From: Chryseobacterium polytrichastri | GTDB taxonomy: Bacteria > Bacteroidota > Bacteroidia > Flavobacteriales > Weeksellaceae | Assembly (NCBI RefSeq): GCF_900142445.1 | Contig: NZ_FRAV01000008.1 | Coordinates: forward strand, 107,489-171,488 | Direction: 5' to 3' | DNA length: 64,000 nucleotides | In this document: positions 25,901 through 33,909 of the stretch, piece after piece | How positions within the stretch are numbered: position 1 is the first letter of the stretch | Layout of the letters: each line of letters starts with the position of its first letter | The notes under the pieces: generated by a model | Told to the model about the DNA's origin: nothing | Database searches by the model: none | The model's input: only the letters and a program-made list of their open reading frames with translations | Translations under genes and position numbers: made by a program

Positions 25901-26010
25901 AAAACCTTATGACATGGACCCGTTATTTTGGAATGGATCCCGAATTCCTTTCGCTGGGGTATCTGCCCCCTTTAAGAACCTATGCGCTTGGGGTACAGTT
26001 TACCCTGTAA
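22999..26010 (+). CDS. SusC/RagA-type TonB-dependent outer-membrane receptor
   Basis: 1003 residues, normal family length. Signal peptide ~1-26 (FAFMLTLVCGHIKAQ). Residues ~30-110 are a CarboxypepD_reg-like domain (VTAGNLPLSGVSISQEGSDQ). The plug follows at ~125-255, with the SusC hallmarks NVLSAAQGRMAGVSITQNSG, PLYVVDGMPIGG, IEILKDADATAIYGSRGANG and VVLVTTKKGK. The C-terminal ~700 residues are the beta-barrel, ending in the aromatic strand YALGVQFTL. It imports glycans or peptides through the outer membrane using TonB energy. It is followed by SusD (61 bp) and an S9 peptidase, which suggests peptide- or glycopeptide-derived substrates; no specific substrate can be read. Confidence 0.95.
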   Translation: MKKSYNTIGSIGFAFMLTLVCGHIKAQTKIVTGKVTAGNLPLSGVSISQEGSDQVTVTTIQGIYQLQIKGGNPVLIFRHPDYPQQRVEVEERTFINVSLLERMAGIEEVVVNAGYYKVKDKERTGSIAKVSAKDIENQPVTNVLSAAQGRMAGVSITQNSGVPGGGYDIQIRGRNSLRNKSNSDIDGNQPLYVVDGMPIGGEMNSLYSTQILPGHSMNPLNSINPQDIESIEILKDADATAIYGSRGANGVVLVTTKKGKSGKVGLSFNTTYGLSQVLSKMKMLSTSQYLDMRRQGYANDGITNYPATAYDVNGVWNQKRETDWQKELIGNTASSSSTQLSLTGGNDTTTFLLSVGHQEQSTVFAKDFKYLSNTLSNTISHRSKDNAFQLKISNLFSMQKNNVINEDVTKKSLFLSPNAPALYHEDGSLNWEHNTFMNPIAAYNGTYSNENKQFLTNINTQYQIVKNIIIKLNGGINYQTLEERALQPNTIYNPSFATGQSSAYSSASKNNQERFSLILEPQLGWQYAYNKHKIDVLVGGTFQREVNKQGSMVGIGFESNVFIENIGAAQTKIISDQFRTEYRYAAVFGRINYQFDHRYILNITGRRDGSSRFGPNNRFANFGAVGAAWIFSKEKFLEKAKWLSFGKLRGSIGTAGSDNIGDYQYLDTYTVSSLIYNSVTGLTPSRLYNPDYSWEKTTKLEAALELGFLKNRINVTGSWYRNRSSNQLIGVQLPSMTGFGSVLANLPATVENSGIEFELSASPIKTEHFKWETSFNLSFPKNKLLSFPDLEGSTYANQYLIGYPTTIVKLYRLEGIDPKTGLYVFTDFNGDGKISSPDDNKVIENIGVKYFGGWSHTLTYKNWDLSVLFQFVSQRNRNYNSLMPTPGGMNNQPVEVLDVWSPDHPGGFYMPYSGGSNGSKNTAQNYFRNSTGSVSDASFIRLKNVQLSYRIPLQNSAFRNVKVYFQGQNLMTWTRYFGMDPEFLSLGYLPPLRTYALGVQFTL

Positions 26011-26071
26011 GACCATCACAAAAAAGTAAAACAAAACAGTTGTTCTTAACAACGAAATAAAATCTTTAAAA

Positions 26072-27442
26072 ATGAAAACATCCATTATACGATATATTTT
26101 CTTTTTCATGGCGGTGCAGTTCTTCTGTACCTCTTGTGAAAAACTCATAGAAGTTCAGATGCCGGATAATCAAATTAACACCAAACAGGTATTTGAAGAT
26201 GTACAGACTGCGAATGCAGCTTTAGCCGGATTATATGCCGGATTGTGGGATAATTCTCCTTTATCAGGAGATCAGTCAGGAAAATTATTGGGAAGCTATA
26301 CCGATGATCTGAACTGTTATGCCGTTACGGCAACCAATGGCGCTTATGATATCTATATTAACCAGCAGGTGGATACCAATACCGCAGTGTATTCGTATTG
26401 GTCTTCAGCCTACGAAAAGATCTATGCTGCCAATTCGATTATAGAGGGAGTGGAACATTCTTCTTTGCCTTCGGTAGAAAAAAATAGAGTTAAAGGAGAG
26501 GCTTTATTGGTAAGAAGCATGCTGTATTTCTATCTGCAACAGATGTTTGGAGATATTCCGTATGTTGTCAGCACCGATTATCAGCTTAACCGAATACTGT
26601 CAAAAACATCGGCTTCAGACATATCGGCAAGGTTAGAAATCGACCTGAGTCAGGCCATCAGTTGGTTGGTGGATGATTACCGCAATGCAGAACGTATTTT
26701 TCCTAACCGTAAAGTAGCCCAGTTACTGCTTGCCAAAGTATATATGACGGAGGGTAAATGGAGTGATGCGGAAACCCTATTAAAAGGGATTGTACAAAGT
26801 TCTTTGTATCAGTTTGAAAACGATATCACCAAAGTCTTTACGAAGTCGGAAAAACATATCCTATGGCAGCTCAAACCCAAGAACTCGGGGGATCCTACGA
26901 AGGAAGTGATCTTATATTATTTCTCCAATGCCCTTCCTAATAATTATGCTGTTTCTGAAGATCTGATGAATAGTTTTTCGAATAATGATCTAAGAAAATT
27001 GAACTGGATCACTCCTGTTACTGTAAACGGAAATACCTGGTATCGGGTGGATAAGTATAAGAATAGAACCGTTAATAATACAGAGTATTCCGTTATTATT
27101 AGATTGGAAGAAGTTTATTTTCTATTGGCAGAATCCTTAGTCCAGCAGAATATGCTACAGGAAGCAGTGTCTTATATCAATCCTACCAGAGTACGTGCAG
27201 GCCTTACCGCTTTATCCAATCAATTGCCTAAAGCACAGCTAATAGATGAAATCCTGTCAGAACGGAGAAAAGAATTTTTTGCAGAGATGGGACACCGCTT
27301 TTTAGACTTAAAAAGACTGGGCCGTCTGCATACACTCCTTACGGTAAAACAGAACTGGAAAGACACTCACCAACGTTGGCCCATTCCACAAAACGAACTG
27401 CTTTTAAATCAACATTTAAATCCACAAAATGCAGGGTATTAA
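26072..27442 (+). CDS. SusD/RagB-family surface lipoprotein
   Basis: 456 residues. A lipoprotein signal ends in FCTSC with Cys22 as the lipidated residue, so the protein sits on the outer membrane. SusD landmarks include FEDVQTANAALAGLYAGLWD, a helical TPR-like core (NRVKGEALLVRSMLYFYLQQ), and the C-terminal ILSERRKEFFAEMGHRFLDL and KRLGRL, ending in WPIPQNELLLNQHLNPQNAG. It captures the ligand and forms a lid over SusC. The neighbouring receptor and peptidase form one operon; the peptidase frame starts within the last bases of this gene. Confidence 0.95.
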   Translation: MKTSIIRYIFFFMAVQFFCTSCEKLIEVQMPDNQINTKQVFEDVQTANAALAGLYAGLWDNSPLSGDQSGKLLGSYTDDLNCYAVTATNGAYDIYINQQVDTNTAVYSYWSSAYEKIYAANSIIEGVEHSSLPSVEKNRVKGEALLVRSMLYFYLQQMFGDIPYVVSTDYQLNRILSKTSASDISARLEIDLSQAISWLVDDYRNAERIFPNRKVAQLLLAKVYMTEGKWSDAETLLKGIVQSSLYQFENDITKVFTKSEKHILWQLKPKNSGDPTKEVILYYFSNALPNNYAVSEDLMNSFSNNDLRKLNWITPVTVNGNTWYRVDKYKNRTVNNTEYSVIIRLEEVYFLLAESLVQQNMLQEAVSYINPTRVRAGLTALSNQLPKAQLIDEILSERRKEFFAEMGHRFLDLKRLGRLHTLLTVKQNWKDTHQRWPIPQNELLLNQHLNPQNAGY

Positions 27443-27458
27443 ACTACAAAAGGCTAAG

Positions 27459-30083
27459 ATGATGTTTAGTATAAATTACCTGATGCTTCTGTTAGGGCTG
27501 CTTTGTTATACTTCTGTTCTTGGGCAAACAGATTCTTCTTTTAAGGATAATCTGATTAAAAAGAATCAGACAACAACCCATCAGGATACGATGCAAATCT
27601 GGAAGTCAAAATTCTTCAAAGTGAATATCACCGACTATTCCCCGGATGGAAGATGGATAGCAGTAAAGAAATGGTATGATTATAACGCAGATACGATGAT
27701 GATAATGGATGCCAACAGATCAAATGCTGTAGAAGGCTATCTGGTCAAAAAGAACCAGCTTACATTTTTGAAAGCAAATGTTCTTTTAGCGAGTGGGAAT
27801 TCACAGACAGACTTATGGAATTTGATCACCCATCAAAGAAAGATATTTGAAAATATCAGTAAGACAGATGCATTACAGACCGTCAATCAGTTTGCAATGC
27901 TGAGCAAGGATAAAGGTTTAACGGTGTACGACTATCACGGAACTTTATTACAGTCTGTTCCTAACGTAACCAATTATATCACGGATGGACGCCAAAAAGT
28001 GTATGCAGAAAGAAGAGTAGGAGAGTGGAGTGAAATAATATTGATTGAAAATGCAAAACCCCAGCAAGGAGAAAAGAATTTCAATTATAGAAACAACAAC
28101 AACAACAACAACAACAACACGAATGAAAAGAGTAAAGAACCTACCGTTTTATTTTCCACAAAGAATAAAATAGAGCGTTTTGAACTAGGTCCTTCCGGTA
28201 AACAGGTGATGATTACCGAAAAAGAGGAGACAACAGCTAAACGGAATCTTATTTTTATTAGTACTTCCGCTATTGCCGATCAAACACCATTGTATCCATT
28301 GGGGAGGGATACTCAGGACGCCGATTTTTTTAAAGTAACAGAAATTCAGGATGGAGAAATGTATTGTATTGAATCTCAAAAATATGTAAAACATAAAAAT
28401 AATGTAGAGATATGGTATGGAAACGATGGAGCCTTGAAGGATATGGAGTATGGAACTGTTAAACGGGACTATGTAGTATGGTATCCCAAAGGCAATTCAA
28501 TAACAAGAATTCCTACTGACCAATTTGAATCTATAGCTAGTTTCAATAATACCCTTTATTTTCTGGCTTTTAATAAAGCAGAACTGCAAAATTATGTCAG
28601 CTGGATTCCTGATATAAATATGAATCTCTTTGACATTAAAACAGGAACTTTTCAACAGTTAGATGCCATAAAACCTTCGCTTTATAGTTCTAAAAGTGGA
28701 AACTGGTTCATTTATCCGGACTTGAAAAATAACTGGGTGTTGTATAACCCGAATACCCAAATAAAGAAGCGGATAGGGGATTTCCATCTTAAAACTCCTG
28801 TATTCAGCTTTGATGAGAAAATGATTTACTTTGAAAGTGAAAATGATCTGTGGGAATATCATATTGAGAGTGAATCTTTGCACTCTTTACACATGGGCAA
28901 GAACAAAAAGACTGAAATCCTCAATAAAAAAGAAACGAGCTTGATCGATGGATTTAATTTTTTTCAGCATAGGATTGACAATGCAGATTTTCTCCTTGTT
29001 AAAGTGAGTGATCTGGTCAATAATGAAGTATCCGTAGTGCAATGGGATGGTCATACCATAAGAACGGTAGTAAGCCCAAGAATTGCTAACATTAAAAATA
29101 TTAAATATGATGCAGATAGGAAGAAATTTTGTTTTGTAGAAGAATCTTTTAATATGCCTTCACAGGTTGTAGAATATAATATAAGAAAGGGTAATGAACA
29201 TCCGGTATTTGAAGATAGAAGAGATCAGGAGTCAATAGGAATGAGGCAGGAAATGATTCATTATAAAAATACAGAGGGAACGCCTTTAAAAGGAATTTTA
29301 TATTATCCTATAGGGTTTAACCACCAAAAGAAATACCCGATGGTGGTCCGTGTTTATCAGGTGCAGAGTGATGAAGCAACGCAGTATCTGACCCCGGGAT
29401 ATAATAACCCTATTTGTTTTGATCTTCGGGCACTCCTCAAAAGAGGTTATTTTGTTCTTATGCCAGATATTGTTTTTACGAAAACAGGAACAGGATTATC
29501 GGCGTTAGACTGCGTGAATAAGGCTCTCGATGAAGTGAGTAAAAATCAAAATATAGATATGGATAAAACGGCTTTGATTGGGCATTCTCATGGAGGATAT
29601 GAAACCAACTTTATCGCCACACATTCTGATCGTTTTGCGGCTTATATTTCGGGGGCAGGAAACAGTGATATCATAAGGTCGTATTTTTCGTACAACTATA
29701 ATTTCAGCAGTCCTTTTTACTGGCAGTTTGAAAACGGACAATACGAAATGAACATTCCTTTTGCTGAAAATAAGGAATTGTATGTCAGAAATAATCCCAT
29801 CTATAATGTTGAGAAAGTTAATGCACCGATACTATTATGGGCAGGGAAGAAAGATGAGAATATAGCCTGGGATCAGGGTATGGAATTTTATGTTGGCCTG
29901 AGAAGAAATAAAAAAGAGGTCATTGCTTTATTCTATCCTGAGAAAGGTCATGATCTTGAGCCCAACACTGAAGAAAGAAGAGATCTGCACCGAAGAGTAT
30001 TGGAATGGCTGGATTATTTTTTGAAAGATAAAAAGGAAATCACGTGGATTAATAAACAAATAAAGAGGGGATCTCATGAATAA
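27459..30083 (+). CDS. S9-family prolyl-oligopeptidase-like serine peptidase
   Basis: About 874 residues. The open frame begins at ATG 27429 inside the SusD gene, but the Met codons at 27459/27462 start a clean signal peptide (MMFSINYLMLLLGLLCYTSV), so they are preferred. Residues to ~600 resemble the beta-propeller of S9 peptidases. The alpha/beta-hydrolase domain has the nucleophile in GHSHGGYE (Ser encoded at 29586), Asp in AGKKDENIAWDQ and His in PEKGHDLEPN. A poly-Asn linker is encoded by an AAC tract at 28092-28118. It likely degrades peptides for the SusCD pair. Two decayed copies of its 3' end lie further right. Confidence 0.85.
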   Translation: MMFSINYLMLLLGLLCYTSVLGQTDSSFKDNLIKKNQTTTHQDTMQIWKSKFFKVNITDYSPDGRWIAVKKWYDYNADTMMIMDANRSNAVEGYLVKKNQLTFLKANVLLASGNSQTDLWNLITHQRKIFENISKTDALQTVNQFAMLSKDKGLTVYDYHGTLLQSVPNVTNYITDGRQKVYAERRVGEWSEIILIENAKPQQGEKNFNYRNNNNNNNNNTNEKSKEPTVLFSTKNKIERFELGPSGKQVMITEKEETTAKRNLIFISTSAIADQTPLYPLGRDTQDADFFKVTEIQDGEMYCIESQKYVKHKNNVEIWYGNDGALKDMEYGTVKRDYVVWYPKGNSITRIPTDQFESIASFNNTLYFLAFNKAELQNYVSWIPDINMNLFDIKTGTFQQLDAIKPSLYSSKSGNWFIYPDLKNNWVLYNPNTQIKKRIGDFHLKTPVFSFDEKMIYFESENDLWEYHIESESLHSLHMGKNKKTEILNKKETSLIDGFNFFQHRIDNADFLLVKVSDLVNNEVSVVQWDGHTIRTVVSPRIANIKNIKYDADRKKFCFVEESFNMPSQVVEYNIRKGNEHPVFEDRRDQESIGMRQEMIHYKNTEGTPLKGILYYPIGFNHQKKYPMVVRVYQVQSDEATQYLTPGYNNPICFDLRALLKRGYFVLMPDIVFTKTGTGLSALDCVNKALDEVSKNQNIDMDKTALIGHSHGGYETNFIATHSDRFAAYISGAGNSDIIRSYFSYNYNFSSPFYWQFENGQYEMNIPFAENKELYVRNNPIYNVEKVNAPILLWAGKKDENIAWDQGMEFYVGLRRNKKEVIALFYPEKGHDLEPNTEERRDLHRRVLEWLDYFLKDKKEITWINKQIKRGSHE
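28092..28118 (+). repeat. AAC microsatellite (poly-Asn)
   Basis: Nine consecutive AAC triplets inside the S9 peptidase gene, encoding an Asn run. Length changes would keep the frame, so this alters linker length and not expression. Confidence 0.8.
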
Positions 30084-30128
30084 AAACAAATGGTAACGTT
30101 GTGTAGCATATTTATCTACATTTATTGT

Positions 30129-30155
30129 AAAGAATGGCAGAATCTGTCATTCTTT
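30129..30155 (+). terminator. Rho-independent terminator of the SusCD-peptidase operon
   Basis: AAAGAATGGCAG, loop AAT, CTGTCATTCTTT: a 12-bp stem with one G-U, followed by T-rich sequence, 46 bp after the peptidase stop. Confidence 0.8.
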
Positions 30156-30183
30156 TTCTTTTGATCTAAAAATAATGTAAGTA

Positions 30184-30435
30184 TTACTGGTTAATTAGCT
30201 CAGCATCCTCCAACTCTTTCTCAAGGTAATGGATTTGTTCTTGTGTTAATTTCAAATTTCGTTTCCCTGAGAAACTCCCTTTTCCAAATTCCTCATATTC
30301 TTTTCGCCATTTGTAAAGCAACGTAACTTTAATGCTAAATTCTCTAGCTAGTTCCGAGATATTACTTCTTTCATTGCTTAATTCAACCGCTTTGGTCTGA
30401 AAAGCTGGATCATAATTTTTTCTTTCTTGTTTCAT
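30184..30435 (-). pseudogene. Truncated IS3-type transposase OrfA
   Basis: 83 codons: an HTH_Tnp_1 domain (KNYDPAFQTKAVELSNERSN, ISELAREFSIKVTLLYKWRK) and the start of the leucine-zipper region (EQIHYLEKELEDAELINQ). Complete OrfA proteins continue with a segment like ERDILKKAIxIFSK before the -1 frameshift into OrfB; here the frame stops just before it and no OrfB is present. It is a remnant lying between the peptidase operon and the foreign GH2 segment, at the breakpoint of the rearranged region. Confidence 0.75.
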
Positions 30436-30556
30436 ATATTTGTTAAAATTAATTTTTTTTAAGCTTCTGAATTAACCGTAGAAGTTTAGAAACAGCAGAT
30501 GGGAAAAAACTTTTCAGTGTTTCCTGTAGCTAAAAATATTACCTATAAAATATAAC

Positions 30557-33208
30557 ATGAAGAAATCATCCGTACGAACGAAATCACTCTTAATATTATT
30601 CCTTATAACGTTTTTTGTAACCAATAGCTTTGCGCAAGATAGCGGACGCAAATTAATTAGCTTAAACGACCAGTGGGAATTTAAAAAAGAAAACGGGGTA
30701 ACAGAAAAAGTAAACCTTCCGCACACTTGGAACGATAAAGATGTAATGGATGATGAGCCAGGTTATTACCGTGGTTTAGGTATTTATAAGCGTAAATTGA
30801 AGTTGGATGATTCTGCAAAAGGGAAAGATATTTATTTGGTTTTTAATGGCGTTGCACAAGAAGCTGAAGTTTTAATTAATGGTAAAACTGCTGGTAAACA
30901 CATTGGCAGTTATACTCGTTTTACAGTAGCCATTACGCCATTTTTAAATTATAAGGATGATGTAATTGAAGTTAGGGTTACTAACAGATTTAATGAAGAT
31001 ATTCCACCTTTAACAGCCGATTTTACCTTTTTTGGTGGTATATACCGCAATGTAAATCTGTTAATTACCAATCCTGTTCATTTTTCGCAAAAAGAAAATG
31101 GCAGTTCTGGTGTTTTTATTACAACGCCACAAGTTTCTGCTGCTACGGCAAAAGTGCAGGTTAAAAGTATAATCGAAAACTTATCATTAGCTAAAAAAGT
31201 TCAGATACAAACTACAATATTTAATGCGCAGGGAAAGGAAATATTGTCCCAAATTTCCACCCTGAATATGCTTTCCGGAGGAAATGATACCGTGGTTCAG
31301 GAGTTAAATAACATTAAACAACCTGAACTGTGGTCGCCAGAAAGCCCTTATTTATACCGCATAGTGACTAAAATTATCGATATGAAAACCAAAACTGTAT
31401 TAGATCAGGTTTCTAATCCACTTGGTTTTCGATGGTTTAAATTTGATGCAAATCAGGGTTTTTTCTTAAACGATAAGCCCTTAAAATTAATAGGAGCAAG
31501 TCGTCATCAGGATTATGAATATTTAGGTAATGCTACGCCAGATGCTTTGCAAATAAGAGATGTAGAGTTATTGAAAAAAATGGGTGGTAACTTTTTAAGA
31601 GTTGCACATTATCCGCAGGATCCATTGGTACTCGAAGCTTGTGACCGTTTAGGGATTTTAGCTTCAGTAGAAATTCCGGTGATAAACACCATTACAGAAT
31701 CAGAAACGTTTACCAAAAACTGCCTTGATATGCAGGTGGAAATGATTAGGCAGAACTTTAACCATCCAAGCATTATTATTTGGGCATACATGAACGAGAT
31801 TTTGCTTCGCACAAAGTTTGAGAACGATAAACCTCGTCAGCAAATTTATTTTGATCATGTTCGGGAATTGGCTCAAAAATTAGAAGATTTAACAAGAAAA
31901 GAAGATCCATCACGTTATACTTTGCTTGTTAATCATGGTGCATGGGATATTTATAATAAAGTTGGTCTAACAAAAATTCCAATGATTATTGGCTGGAATT
32001 TATATAATGGTTGGTATTCAGGCAGTCCGGCAGATTTTGCTAAATTCCTTGATCAGCATCATAAAGAGCTGGCTGATAAGCCAATGTTGGTTACGGAGTA
32101 TGGTGCTGATGCCGATCCGCGTATCCGTTCATTTTCGCCGGTGCGTTTTGATAAAAGTGTAGAGTATTGCATTTACTTTAATCAAATTTACTTAAACGAA
32201 ATGCTTAAACGCCCATTTGTAAGTGGCGGGATGGCTTGGAATTTGGCCGATTTTAATTCGGAAACCCGCGAAGAAACCATGCCGCATATCAATAATAAAG
32301 GGCTTTTAACCATTGGACGCAAACCAAAAGATACCTATTTTCTATATCAGGCGTATCTGGCAGATCAGCCTTATTTGAAAATTACTTCCGCACAATGGCA
32401 AGATAGAACGGGAGTGGCAGATTCTGCTTCCTTGTTTTGTACCCAACCTTTACAGGTGGCCACTAATTTAAAATCGGCCGAACTATTCTTAAACGGCAAA
32501 AGTTTAGGTATAAAAGAAGCTGTAGATCATGTTTGTAGCTGGCAGGTTCCATTTGTTGATGGTTTAAATCAATTGCGTGTGGTGGCTGGCAATAAAAGCG
32601 ATGAGACTGATATTAACTTTCAATTGCAACCTTATCGCTTTACGGATCAGTTGGTTTCCTTTAAAAATATGAATGTTTTGTTGGGTTCTAAACGCTTTTA
32701 TATCGATGAGAACCAGCACCAATTGTGGATGCCCGATCAGCCATACAGAAAAGGTTCTTGGGGTTGGATTGGTGGCGAACCATATAAGGGCACAAATAAT
32801 CGAATTACTTATGGCAGCGACAAAAATATTTTAGATACCAACGATGATCCAATTTATCAAACTCAGCAAGTAGGTATTCAGCAATTTAAAATGGATGTAC
32901 CTGATGGCGAGTATGAATTGTCGTTATACTTTGCCGAGCTGGTTGGTGGAATTTCTAAAGAGGCTTTAGTTTACAACTTAGATAATACTCATAAAAAAGA
33001 AGTAGAAGAGAATCGGATTTTCTCGGTACTCATAAATGGAGCAACTTTTTTAAACAATATTAACCTGGCTAAAGATTTTGGTTATACCACTGCAATCATT
33101 AAAAAGACCAGAGTAACTGTTCAAAATGGAAAGGGAATCACCATAGATTTTACACCTGTTGAGGGCAAGGCTGTTTTAAATGCATTACAATTAAGAAAAG
33201 TTTATTAA
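30557..33208 (+). CDS. Secreted GH2 glycoside hydrolase (beta-galactosidase-like) with malectin domain
   Basis: 883 residues. Signal peptide ~1-27 (LILFLITFFVTNSFAQ). GH2 sugar-binding domain ~28-185 (LNDQWEFKKENGVTEKVNLP; HTWNDKD), immunoglobulin-like domain ~190-300, and TIM barrel ~300-600 with catalytic acid/base Glu414 in IIIWAYMNEI and nucleophile Glu514 in PMLVTEYGAD. A C-terminal malectin-like domain spans ~690-883 (GKRFYIDENQ-type start, GSWGWIGGEPYKG, YELSLYFAEL). It hydrolyses beta-linked sugars, specificity unread. It is flanked by an IS3 remnant, a DUF5009 relic and a decayed peptidase tail, so the segment looks transferred. Confidence 0.9.
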   Translation: MKKSSVRTKSLLILFLITFFVTNSFAQDSGRKLISLNDQWEFKKENGVTEKVNLPHTWNDKDVMDDEPGYYRGLGIYKRKLKLDDSAKGKDIYLVFNGVAQEAEVLINGKTAGKHIGSYTRFTVAITPFLNYKDDVIEVRVTNRFNEDIPPLTADFTFFGGIYRNVNLLITNPVHFSQKENGSSGVFITTPQVSAATAKVQVKSIIENLSLAKKVQIQTTIFNAQGKEILSQISTLNMLSGGNDTVVQELNNIKQPELWSPESPYLYRIVTKIIDMKTKTVLDQVSNPLGFRWFKFDANQGFFLNDKPLKLIGASRHQDYEYLGNATPDALQIRDVELLKKMGGNFLRVAHYPQDPLVLEACDRLGILASVEIPVINTITESETFTKNCLDMQVEMIRQNFNHPSIIIWAYMNEILLRTKFENDKPRQQIYFDHVRELAQKLEDLTRKEDPSRYTLLVNHGAWDIYNKVGLTKIPMIIGWNLYNGWYSGSPADFAKFLDQHHKELADKPMLVTEYGADADPRIRSFSPVRFDKSVEYCIYFNQIYLNEMLKRPFVSGGMAWNLADFNSETREETMPHINNKGLLTIGRKPKDTYFLYQAYLADQPYLKITSAQWQDRTGVADSASLFCTQPLQVATNLKSAELFLNGKSLGIKEAVDHVCSWQVPFVDGLNQLRVVAGNKSDETDINFQLQPYRFTDQLVSFKNMNVLLGSKRFYIDENQHQLWMPDQPYRKGSWGWIGGEPYKGTNNRITYGSDKNILDTNDDPIYQTQQVGIQQFKMDVPDGEYELSLYFAELVGGISKEALVYNLDNTHKKEVEENRIFSVLINGATFLNNINLAKDFGYTTAIIKKTRVTVQNGKGITIDFTPVEGKAVLNALQLRKVY

Positions 33209-33292
33209 GCGGATAATCAACTATCTGCATGTATTTTATCAATTGATGTATTAAGAGCATTAACTATGTTTTTGATGATCTTTGTTAATTGC
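33209..33292 (+). pseudogene. Relic of a DUF5009-type membrane acyltransferase gene
   Basis: Directly after the GH2 stop the frame reads LSIDVLRALTMFLMIFVN, the characteristic N-terminal motif of DUF5009/heparan-alpha-glucosaminide N-acetyltransferase-like proteins. There is no upstream ATG in frame, and similarity stops at about 33292, where sequence matching the S9 peptidase begins. It is a beheaded, truncated gene marking the right end of the transferred GH2 segment. Confidence 0.65.
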
Positions 33293-33534
33293 GGGCAGGG
33301 AATAAAGATGAAAATATTGCTTGGAATCAGGGTATGGAATTTTATGTTGACCTGAGAAGAAATAAAAAAGTGGTCATTGCTTTATTCTATCCCGAGAAAG
33401 GGCATGACCTTGAGCCCAACACTGCAGAAAGAAGAGATTTGGATCGTAGAGTGTTTGAATGGCTGGATTATTTTCTGAAAGACAAAAAGGACTTCTCGTG
33501 GATTAGCAAACAAATAAAGGAGGATGCTATATAG
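33293..33534 (+). pseudogene. Truncated copy 2 of the S9 peptidase 3' end
   Basis: Matches 29841-30083 nearly base for base at the start (GGGCAGGGAA.AAAGATGA.AATAT) and in protein: NKDENIAWNQGMEFYVDLRR, EKGHDLEPNTAERRDLDRRV, EWLDYFLKDKKDFSWISKQI. The frame is open to a TAG at 33534, but the propeller and nucleophile are absent, so it cannot be active. It lies immediately upstream of the CRISPR-Cas locus. Confidence 0.85.
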
Positions 33535-33721
33535 ATCTCTTTCCTGTTTATTAAGTGAACTGCAAAGAGAACTAGAGCTCTGCCTTTTATGTCAAATCAG
33601 ATTCTATTCCTCTTATTAAAGGCATGGTAAAAATAATCAGATTTTGTTGTGGTCGCAAAGCACATATTGATAACTCTTTTTAGTTTTTATAATCTTGAAA
33701 CAATTAAGGTGACTTTTATAT

Positions 33722-33804
33722 AAAAGAAATGCCCCGAAGATAGTCGAGGCGCTAAATGTTTTCACAACGGAATAATCCTTATTGTGAATTGCTTTTCAAA
33801 ATTA
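33722..33804 (-). ncRNA. tracrRNA of the type II-C system
   Basis: On the minus strand the RNA begins ~33804 with an anti-repeat complementary to the 5' part of the CRISPR repeat (plus-strand text 33781-33809, TTGTGAATTGCTTTTC then AAAATTATT, against repeat TTGTGAATTGCTTTCA). It continues AAGGATTATTCCGTTGTGAA, a conserved nexus-like segment, and ends in the hairpin 33731-33750 (GCCTCG...CGGGGC) followed by ATTTCTTTT as terminator. Orientation is opposite to cas9, 106 bp upstream of it. About 83 nt long. Confidence 0.85.
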
Positions 33805-33810
33805 TTGAGA

Positions 33811-33818
33811 CAAATATA
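33811..33818 (-). promoter_or_regulatory. tracrRNA -7 promoter box
   Basis: TATATTTG on the minus strand matches TAnnTTTG and places the start of transcription at about 33804, just before the anti-repeat. Confidence 0.6.
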
Positions 33819-33909
33819 AGCCAAAAATATGTTTATTGTTTTACGGAAAACCATAATTTAATTATTTTTTTTATTTCTATTTTTATACAATATCATAAAA
33901 TTAATAGCT

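Noticed and set aside
28092..28118. AAC tract as a phase-variation switch
   Set aside because: The unit is three bases, so slippage keeps the frame and cannot switch the gene off.
33289..33534. Second peptidase copy as a functional small gene
   Set aside because: It encodes only the last ~80 residues, without nucleophile or signal peptide, and is clearly a truncated duplicate.
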